Origin: Streptomyces ruber
Lineage (GTDB): Bacteria; Actinomycetota; Actinomycetes; Streptomycetales; Streptomycetaceae
DNA: 64,000 bases
Direction of reading: 5' to 3'
Assembly (NCBI RefSeq): GCF_014648075.1
Contig: NZ_BMQK01000008.1
Coordinates: 222,507 to 286,506 of the forward strand
Shown here: positions 56,723-64,000 of the stretch, one piece after another
How the letters are laid out: every line of letters starts with the position of its first letter
How positions within the stretch are numbered: the stretch's first letter is position 1
Position numbers and translations under genes: made by a program
The notes under the pieces: model-generated
What the model saw: only the letters and a program-made list of their open reading frames with translations
Databases searched by the model: none
Told to the model about the DNA's origin: nothing

Positions 56723-58456
56723 GTGCTCATAAGACTGTTGCGGACCTATCTGAGCCCGTACAAGAAACCCATAGCGTTCCTGGTGCTGCTGCAGCTCGTG
56801 CAGACGTGTGCCACCCTCTACCTGCCCCAGCTGAACGCCGACATCATCGACGAGGGCGTGGTGGCCGGGGACACCGGTTACATCCTGTCCCACGGCGCCG
56901 TGATGGTCGGCATCTCGCTCGCCCAGGTCGTGTGCAACGTCGGTGCCGTGTACTTCGGTGCCCGCACGGCGTCCGCGGTCGGCCGGGACGTACGGGCGGC
57001 CGTGTTCGACCGGGTGCAGTCGTTCTCCGCCCGTGAGGTCGGCCAGTTCGGTGCGCCCTCGCTGATCACCCGGACCACGAACGACGTCCAGCAGGTGCAG
57101 ATGCTGGCCCTGATGACGTTCACGCTGGTGGTGTCGGCGCCGATCATGTGCGTGGGCGGCATCGTGATGGCCCTCGGCCTGGACGTGCCGCTGTCCGGGG
57201 TGCTGCTGGCCGTCGTCCCGGTGCTCGGCATCTCGGTGAGCCTCATCGTGCGGCGGCTGCGGCCCCTGTTCCGCTCCATGCAGGACCGGCTCGACACCGT
57301 GAACCGGGTGCTGCGCGAGCAGATCACCGGCAACCGTGTGATCCGTGCCTTCGTCCGCGACACCTACGAGAAGGAGCGTTTCGGCACGGCCAACGACGAA
57401 CTCGTGGACGTCTCCCTCGGCACCGGGCGGCTGCTGGCGCTGATGTTCCCGATCGTCATGACGGTGGTGAACCTGTCCTCCATCGCGGTCGTGTGGTTCG
57501 GCGCGCACCGGATCGACAGCGGCGGGATGGAGATCGGCGCGCTGACCGCGTTCCTCGCCTATCTGATGCAGATCGTCATGTCCGTGATGATGGCCACCTT
57601 CATGTTCATGATGATGCCGCGCGCGGAGGTGTGCGCCGAGCGCATCCAGGAGGTGCTGCGCACCGACAGCAGTGTCGTGCCGCCCGCCGAGCCGGTACGG
57701 GAGCTGCGGCGGCGCGGGACGCTGGAGATCCGTGGCGGCGGGTTCCGCTACCCGGGTGCCGAGGAGCCGGTGCTGCGGGGCATCGACCTGGTGGCCCGGC
57801 CGGGCGAGACCACGGCGGTCATCGGGTCGACGGGCAGCGGCAAGTCCACCCTGCTCGGTCTCGTCCCCCGGCTGTTCGACGCGACCGAGGGCGAGGTGCT
57901 GGTGGACGGGGTGGACGTGCGGACCCTCGATCCGGCGCTGCTGGCGCGGACGGTCGGTCTGGTGCCGCAGAAGCCGTACCTGTTCGCGGGCACCGTCGCC
58001 ACCAACCTGCGGTACGGCAATCCGGACGCCACCGACGAGGAGCTGTGGCACGCGCTGGAGGTGGCGCAGGCGAGGGAGTTCGTGGCGGGCCTGGAGCAGG
58101 GGCTGGACTCGCCGATCGCGCAGGGCGGCACGAACGTGTCGGGCGGCCAGCGGCAACGTCTCGCCATCGCCCGCACCCTGGTCCAGCGCCCGGAGATCTA
58201 CCTCTTCGACGACTCCTTCTCCGCCCTCGACTACGCCACGGACGCGGCGCTGCGCTCCGCGCTGACCGCGGAGACCGCCGAGGCCACCGTCGTGATCGTC
58301 GCCCAGCGGGTGTCGACCATCCGGGACGCCGACCGGATCATCGTCCTCGACGAGGGCCGGGTCGTGGGCACGGGCCGGCACCACGAGCTGATGGACGGCA
58401 ACGAGACCTACCGGGAGATCGTGCTCTCCCAGCTCACGGAAGCGGAGGCTGCCTGA
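56723..58456 (+). CDS. ABC exporter half-transporter, first subunit
   Basis: 577 residues from GTG 56723. Six membrane helices in residues 1-300 (IAFLVLLQLVQTCATLYLPQ to FLAYLMQIVMSVMMATFMFMM), then the nucleotide-binding domain: Walker A GSTGSGKSTL, Q-loop VPQKPYLFAGTVATN, signature NVSGGQRQRLAIAR, Walker B YLFDDSFSALDY with Asp in place of the catalytic Glu, and H-loop replaced by Gln in VIVAQRVSTIRDAD. The degenerate catalytic Glu and His are typical of the non-catalytic site of heterodimeric exporters such as TmrA/TmrB. Its stop shares one base with the start of the partner. Substrate unknown; multidrug or lipid export is typical. Confidence 0.88.
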   Translation: MLIRLLRTYLSPYKKPIAFLVLLQLVQTCATLYLPQLNADIIDEGVVAGDTGYILSHGAVMVGISLAQVVCNVGAVYFGARTASAVGRDVRAAVFDRVQSFSAREVGQFGAPSLITRTTNDVQQVQMLALMTFTLVVSAPIMCVGGIVMALGLDVPLSGVLLAVVPVLGISVSLIVRRLRPLFRSMQDRLDTVNRVLREQITGNRVIRAFVRDTYEKERFGTANDELVDVSLGTGRLLALMFPIVMTVVNLSSIAVVWFGAHRIDSGGMEIGALTAFLAYLMQIVMSVMMATFMFMMMPRAEVCAERIQEVLRTDSSVVPPAEPVRELRRRGTLEIRGGGFRYPGAEEPVLRGIDLVARPGETTAVIGSTGSGKSTLLGLVPRLFDATEGEVLVDGVDVRTLDPALLARTVGLVPQKPYLFAGTVATNLRYGNPDATDEELWHALEVAQAREFVAGLEQGLDSPIAQGGTNVSGGQRQRLAIARTLVQRPEIYLFDDSFSALDYATDAALRSALTAETAEATVVIVAQRVSTIRDADRIIVLDEGRVVGTGRHHELMDGNETYREIVLSQLTEAEAA

Positions 58457-60390
58457 TGGCCGGGCCGATGGGACGAATGATGGCCGGGGGCGGCCCCGAT
58501 CAGCGGTCCATGGACTTCAAGGGGTCGGGCAAACGGCTGCTCGCGCAGTTCCGCCCCGAGCGGACCACCATGCTGGTGATGCTCTCCTGCGCCGTGCTGA
58601 GCGTCGGTCTGTCGGTGCTGGGCCCGTGGATCCTGGGCCGGGCGACGGACCTCGTGTTCGCGGGCGTCATCGGAGGGCGGATGCCCGCGGACGCCACCAA
58701 GGACCAGGTCCTCGCGTCGATGCGGGAGCGCGGGGAGGGCCGCGTCGCCGACATGCTGAGCGGCACGGACTTCACCCCCGGCGAGGGCATCGACTTCGGC
58801 GCCGTGGGGAACGTCCTGCTGCTGGCGCTGTGCGTGTTCGCCGGGGCGGGGCTGCTGATGGCGGCGGCGACCCGGCTCTCCAACCGGGCCATCAACCTGA
58901 CGGTCGGCCGGATGCGCGCCGACCTCCAGGCGAAGCTGTCCCGGCTGCCGCTGTCGTACTTCGACCGGCGGCAGCGCGGCGAGGTGCTCAGCCGCGCGAC
59001 GAACGACATCGACAACATCGGCCAGACGCTCCAGCAGTCGCTCGGCCAGCTGGTGAACTCGCTCCTGACCATCGTGGGCGTGCTGGTGATGATGTTCTGG
59101 GTCTCCCCGCTGCTCGCCCTGGTGGCGCTGGTGACCGTACCGCTGTCGCTCGTCGTCGCGACGAGGGTCGGCAAGCGCTCGCAGCCGCACTTCGTGCAGC
59201 AGTGGCGGACGACGGGGGCGCTCAACGCGCACATCGAGGAGATGTACTCCGGGCACACGCTGGTGAAGGTGTTCGGGCGGCAGGAGGAGTCGGCGAAGCA
59301 GTTCGCCGAGGAGAACGAGCGGCTGTACGAGGCCGGGTTCAGGGCGCAGTTCAACAGCGGGATGATGCAGCCGCTGATGATGTTCGTCTCGAACCTGAAC
59401 TACGTGCTGGTGGCGGTGGTCGGCGGGCTCCGGGTCGCCTCGGGCGCCCTGTCGATCGGCGACGTGCAGGCCTTCATCCAGTACTCCCGGCAGTTCTCGA
59501 TGCCGCTGACGCAGGTGGCGTCGATGGCGAACCTGGTGCAGTCCGGGATCGCGTCGGCCGAGCGGATCTTCGAGCTGCTGGACGCGGAGGAGCAGGAGCC
59601 GGACCCGCGCCCGGAGGCGGCGGCGCGTCCCGCGGAACTGCGCGGGCGGGTGGCGCTGGAGAAGGTCTCCTTCCGCTACGAGCCCGACAAGCCGCTGATC
59701 GAGGACCTGTCGCTGACGGTGGAACCCGGCCGGACGGTGGCGATCGTCGGCCCCACGGGAGCGGGCAAGACCACCCTGGTCAACCTGCTCATGCGGTTCT
59801 ACGAGGTGACGGGCGGGCGGATCACGCTGGACGGCGTGGACATCGCGAGGATGTCGCGGGACGAACTCCGGGCCGGCATCGGCATGGTGCTCCAGGACAC
59901 CTGGCTGTTCGGCGGCACGATCGCGGAGAACATCGCGTACGGCGCCGCGCGCGAGGTCACACGGGAGGAGATCGAGGAGGCGGCGCGGGCGGCGCACGCG
60001 GACCGGTTCGTGCGGACGCTGCCGGACGGGTACGACACGGTGATCGACGACGAGGGCTCGGGGGTGAGCGCGGGCGAGAAGCAGCTCATCACGATCGCGC
60101 GGGCGTTCCTGTCGGACCCGGTGATCCTCGTGCTGGACGAGGCGACGAGTTCGGTGGACACCCGGACGGAGGTCCTGATCCAGAAGGCGATGGCGAAGCT
60201 CGCCCACGGCCGGACGTCCTTCGTGATCGCCCACCGTCTGTCCACGATCCGGGACGCGGACACGATCCTGGTGATGGAGGACGGGGCGATCGTGGAACAG
60301 GGGGCGCACGAGGAGCTGCTGGCCGCGGGCGGTGCGTACGCGCGGCTGTACGCCGCCCAGTTCGCGCAGGCGGTGGCGGAGGTGGACTGA
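58456..60390 (+). CDS. ABC exporter half-transporter, second subunit
   Basis: 644 residues from ATG 58456. After a cytoplasmic elbow (LLAQFRPERTTMLVML) the exporter membrane domain contains a 75-residue extracellular insertion (GRMPADATKDQVLASMRERG). NBD motifs: Walker A GPTGAGKTTLVNLL, Q-loop LQDTWLFGGTIAEN, signature GSGVSAGEKQLITIAR, Walker B ILVLDEATSSVDTR with the normal Glu, and H-loop FVIAHRLSTIRDAD. The signature starts VSAGE rather than LSGGQ, the asymmetric pattern of heterodimers in which this subunit carries the working catalytic Glu and His. Convergent with the hrdA-like gene. Confidence 0.9.
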   Translation: MAGPMGRMMAGGGPDQRSMDFKGSGKRLLAQFRPERTTMLVMLSCAVLSVGLSVLGPWILGRATDLVFAGVIGGRMPADATKDQVLASMRERGEGRVADMLSGTDFTPGEGIDFGAVGNVLLLALCVFAGAGLLMAAATRLSNRAINLTVGRMRADLQAKLSRLPLSYFDRRQRGEVLSRATNDIDNIGQTLQQSLGQLVNSLLTIVGVLVMMFWVSPLLALVALVTVPLSLVVATRVGKRSQPHFVQQWRTTGALNAHIEEMYSGHTLVKVFGRQEESAKQFAEENERLYEAGFRAQFNSGMMQPLMMFVSNLNYVLVAVVGGLRVASGALSIGDVQAFIQYSRQFSMPLTQVASMANLVQSGIASAERIFELLDAEEQEPDPRPEAAARPAELRGRVALEKVSFRYEPDKPLIEDLSLTVEPGRTVAIVGPTGAGKTTLVNLLMRFYEVTGGRITLDGVDIARMSRDELRAGIGMVLQDTWLFGGTIAENIAYGAAREVTREEIEEAARAAHADRFVRTLPDGYDTVIDDEGSGVSAGEKQLITIARAFLSDPVILVLDEATSSVDTRTEVLIQKAMAKLAHGRTSFVIAHRLSTIRDADTILVMEDGAIVEQGAHEELLAAGGAYARLYAAQFAQAVAEVD

Positions 60391-60402
60391 GAGCGCCCGC
60401 CT

Positions 60403-60432
60403 CCGCCGGGGCTCCGTACCGTGCCCCGGCGG
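60403..60432. terminator. Stem-loop between convergent genes
   Basis: Ten-base stem ccgccggggc / gccccggcgg with loop tccgtaccgt, placed 13 bases after the ABC stop and 12 bases before the sigma factor stop; it can serve both directions. Confidence 0.7.
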
Positions 60433-60444
60433 GGGGCGGCGCCG

Positions 60445-61797
<1,353 letters not shown>

Positions 61798-61919
61798 GAG
61801 GGGCGTGCGGTGACTTTTTGAGTCCGGTCCGTGACCACCCGGTTACCCTGACGTTCGAGTAGGCAGCCGCCCGCGGGCGAAACACCTTGAATGGCGGACG
61901 ACGGTTTCGGGGTCGGGTG

Positions 61920-63818
61920 TCAGAGCGCTTCCGCGCCGCGTTCCCGCAGGGCCTGGTCGTACTGCTGGAGGATCCACAGCTCGTTCTGCGCGGCGGCCAG
62001 GGCGGCCGGGTCGCCCGCGGCCGAGAGCCGGGCGACCGTGGACTGGAGGTCGCGGACGCGGCGTTCGACGGCCCGGCGGCGGACCGTGACGAGCTGTTCG
62101 CCCGCGTAGTGCTCGTCGACCGTGCGGCGCATGATCGGTTCCACGGCCAGTTCGGTGACCATCGCCCGGACCGAGTCGTCCGGGGCCGCCTCGCGCGCCA
62201 GGACGAGGTAGTCCTGCGGGGAGTGGACGCCGTACTCCGCGCCGCCCGCGTCCGCGATGACCTGGCGCACGGCGGCGTACGGCGCGGCGGTGAACTCGTC
62301 CACCTCGAAGGCGTCGAACGCCGGGGAGACCAGCTCGGGGCGCTGGAGCGCCAGTTTGAGGAGTTCGCGTTCCGTCTTCGCGGCCGGGTTGCGCAGGGTC
62401 AGGGGCGGGCCCGCGAAGGGCCGGCTCGGCGCCGTGACCGCCTCCGGTCCGCGGGCCGTGCGCGGTGCCGGCCCCTCGTTCCTGCCCGCGCCGCGCCGCG
62501 CCAGGTAGCCGACGCGGTCCACCACGAACTCCGGGTCCAGGATGCCGACCAGGCCCGCGAGTTCGACCGCCATCTCGCGGCGCGCGGTGCGCTCCTTGAT
62601 GCGGGCGGCCACGGGTGCCGCCTCGTCCAGGGCCGCCGCGCGGCCGCCGGGGGTGTCGAGGTCGTAGCGCCGCACGATCTGCTGGAGCGCGAACTTGAAC
62701 AGCGGGGTCCTCGGCTCGACCAGGTCGGCGACCGCCTCGTCGCCCTTCATCAGGCGCAGGTCGCAGGGGTCCATGCCGTCGGGCGCGATGGCGATGTACG
62801 TCTCGGCGGCGAACTTCTGGTCGTCCTCGAAGGCGCGCAGGGCCGCCTTCTGCCCGGCCGCGTCGCCGTCGAAGGTGAAGATCACGCGGGCCGAGCCGTT
62901 GTCCATCAGCAGCCGGCGCAGGATCTTGATGTGCTCGCCGCCGAAGGCCGTGCCGCAGGTCGCGATGGCGGTGGTGACGCCGGCCAGGTGGCAGGCCATG
63001 ACGTCGGTGTAGCCCTCGACGACGACCGCCCGGCTGCTCTTGGCGATCTCCTTCTTGGCCAGGTCGATGCCGTACAGGACCTGGGACTTCTTGTAGATCG
63101 CCGTCTCGGGGGTGTTCAGGTACTTGGGACCGTTGTCCGCCTCGTACAGCTTGCGCGCGCCGAAGCCGACGACCTCGCCGCCGATGTCGCGGATGGGCCA
63201 CATCAGGCGGCCGCGGAAACGGTCGATGGGGCCGCGGCGGCCCTCCTGGGAAAGGCCGGAGAGGACCAGCTCCTTGTCGGTGAAGCCCTTGCCGCGGAGG
63301 TAACGGGTGAGGTGGTCCCACCCTTGCGGGCTGTAGCCGACGCCGAAGTGCTCGGCCGCCGCCTGGTCGAAGCCGCGCTCGGCGAGGAACGTGCGGCCGG
63401 TGTCCGCCTCGGGGCTGGTGGCCAGCTGCTCGGCGTACCACTGGGCGGCCAGCTTGTGCGCCTCGACCAGGCGGATGCGCTCGCCGCGCTGGTGGGCGGG
63501 GTTGTAGCCGCCCTCCTCGTAGCGCAGGGTGATCCCGGCCTGGGCGGCGAGGCGCTCGACGGCCTCCGAGAAGGACAGGTGGTCGACCTTCATCACGAAC
63601 GTGATGGTGTCGCCGCCCTCCTGGCAGCCGAAGCAGTGGAAGAGCCCCTTGCTGGGGCTGACCTGGAAGGACGGCGACTTCTCGTCGTGGAACGGGCACA
63701 GGCCCTTGAGGTTGCCGCCGCCCGCGTTGCGCAGCTGGAGGTACTCGGACACCACGGCGTCGATCGGGACCGCGTCCCGTACCGCCTTCACGTCCTCGTC
63801 GTTGATCCGTCCTGCCAC
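61920..63818 (-). CDS. dnaG: DNA primase
   Basis: 632 residues. The CHC2 zinc finger has Cys41, His44, Cys62, Cys65 (CPFHDEKSPSFQV, GLFHCFGC), followed by GGDTITFVMKVDHLSFSEAVE. The catalytic core has LMWPIRDIGGEVVGFGARK, the TOPRIM Glu in AVVVEGYTDVMACHLAG, and the acidic pair in FTFDGDAAGQKAA and APDGMDPCDLRL. The C-terminal DnaB-interacting part is helical (ERELLKLALQRPELV, LWILQQYDQALRER). It makes RNA primers for lagging-strand replication. Length is normal for actinobacteria. The upstream region contains the left end of an IS element only about 90 bases away. Confidence 0.95.
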   Translation of the reverse strand: MAGRINDEDVKAVRDAVPIDAVVSEYLQLRNAGGGNLKGLCPFHDEKSPSFQVSPSKGLFHCFGCQEGGDTITFVMKVDHLSFSEAVERLAAQAGITLRYEEGGYNPAHQRGERIRLVEAHKLAAQWYAEQLATSPEADTGRTFLAERGFDQAAAEHFGVGYSPQGWDHLTRYLRGKGFTDKELVLSGLSQEGRRGPIDRFRGRLMWPIRDIGGEVVGFGARKLYEADNGPKYLNTPETAIYKKSQVLYGIDLAKKEIAKSSRAVVVEGYTDVMACHLAGVTTAIATCGTAFGGEHIKILRRLLMDNGSARVIFTFDGDAAGQKAALRAFEDDQKFAAETYIAIAPDGMDPCDLRLMKGDEAVADLVEPRTPLFKFALQQIVRRYDLDTPGGRAAALDEAAPVAARIKERTARREMAVELAGLVGILDPEFVVDRVGYLARRGAGRNEGPAPRTARGPEAVTAPSRPFAGPPLTLRNPAAKTERELLKLALQRPELVSPAFDAFEVDEFTAAPYAAVRQVIADAGGAEYGVHSPQDYLVLAREAAPDDSVRAMVTELAVEPIMRRTVDEHYAGEQLVTVRRRAVERRVRDLQSTVARLSAAGDPAALAAAQNELWILQQYDQALRERGAEAL

Positions 63819-63906
63819 GCGTGAATTCTACGGGGACCCGCCGACACCCTCGCCGTGTGTCCGGAGTGCGTCGCCGCACCCCGGACGCACGGCCCGCGAC
63901 CGCCTA

Positions 63907-64000
63907 GGGTCTGTTGCGAAAGTGGATCTTGTTCGTTGATGATCACGTCCTGTGGGACGTGGGGATCTGACAAACGACCAGTGGGCCCGGCTTGAGCCTC
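63907..64000 (+). mobile_element. Left end of an IS5-family insertion sequence, cut by the window edge
   Basis: The text after cta (63904-63906) begins gggtctgttgcgaaagtgg, which I recognise as the terminal inverted repeat of streptomycete IS5-family (ISL2/IS1647-like) elements that duplicate a short CTA/TTA-type target. It is followed by the transposase start at 63952. The right end is outside the window. Confidence 0.7.
63952..64000 (+). CDS. IS5-family transposase, N-terminal fragment
   Basis: From GTG 63952 the frame reads VGRGDLTNDQWARLEP and leaves the window. LTxxQWxRLEPLLP is the usual N-terminus of IS5-group DDE transposases in Streptomyces. Only 16 codons are available, so nothing can be said about integrity. 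Confidence 0.65.
   Translation, partial: MGRGDLTNDQWARLEP

Noticed and set aside
63788..63973. A 61-codon minus-strand frame across the dnaG upstream region
   Set aside because: It spans the IS junction and overlaps the dnaG start out of frame; coincidental.

Overview
The window is typical Streptomyces chromosome. Coding DNA is very GC-rich with strong third-position G/C bias, genes are packed in ATGA/GTGA-overlapping operons, and families characteristic of the genus occur throughout. The segment from about 41 to 64 kb (matR-matC-matB, a carboxyltransferase, an Mbl-like actin, paired ABC exporters, an HrdA-like sigma factor and dnaG) has the gene order I recall for S. coelicolor around SCO2442-SCO2472. 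That placement is from memory, not from a search.

Layout. (1) 1-1.9 kb: a visibly lower-GC, decayed patch holding an internally deleted type ISP restriction-modification gene and a degraded XRE/DUF5753 regulator. (2) 1.9-4.9 kb: a helix-turn-helix protein and a PLP aminotransferase with a long Ala/Pro tail. (3) 4.9-23.2 kb: an arabinan-utilisation locus (secreted GH43 endo-arabinanase; ABC sugar transporter plus GH51 arabinofuranosidase; SMP-30 lactonase plus IclR regulator). It is interrupted by a stress/redox island at 6.3-15.5 kb (anti-sigma-type kinase, DUF4383, Zn-alcohol dehydrogenase, Rieske/DUF2231 protein, GCS2 ligase, a cytochrome oxidase subunit I, a catalase-fold protein, cysteine dioxygenase, Rrf2 regulator), where GGGTAC motifs of the SigB type recur. 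The two separated arabinan transcription units share almost identical promoters and an operator-like element. (4) 20.8-25.2 kb: an HExxH peptidase, a PucR regulator and a small membrane protein. (5) 25.0-38.2 kb: a large operon for an envelope glycan. It has a DUF3068 protein, a GT4 glycosyltransferase, two class I methyltransferases, an AftD-like arabinofuranosyltransferase (1488 aa), an HXXXD acyltransferase, an EamA-type membrane protein, a Trm112-like protein and an FkbM methyltransferase, and resembles the Rv0224c-Rv0227c/aftD module of mycobacteria. (6) 38.3-45.6 kb: an ATP-grasp protein, a frameshifted MerR-PP2C fusion, and the malonate uptake/activation cluster. (7) 45.8-52.3 kb: a four-gene set of trypsin-co-occurring domain protein, trypsin-VMAP protein, MoxR ATPase and vWA-like protein with a degenerate HAD tail. 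This is a vWA-MoxR-VMAP ternary (conflict-type) system and the strongest candidate here for poorly described biology. (8) 52.5-64 kb: mbl-like gene, three tRNAs, an FGGY kinase, a heterodimeric ABC exporter, hrdA-like sigma factor, dnaG, and the start of an IS5-family element that runs off the right end.

How it fits together. Extracellular arabinan would be cut by the GH43 enzyme, imported by the SBP and two permeases (no ATPase is encoded locally, so a shared ATPase such as MsiK is likely), trimmed by the GH51 enzyme, and controlled by the IclR protein. The 25-38 kb operon would build and decorate a surface glycan or glycolipid. The mat cluster would turn malonate or methylmalonate into acyl-CoA extender units. 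All assignments rest on motif recognition and context; no database search was run.
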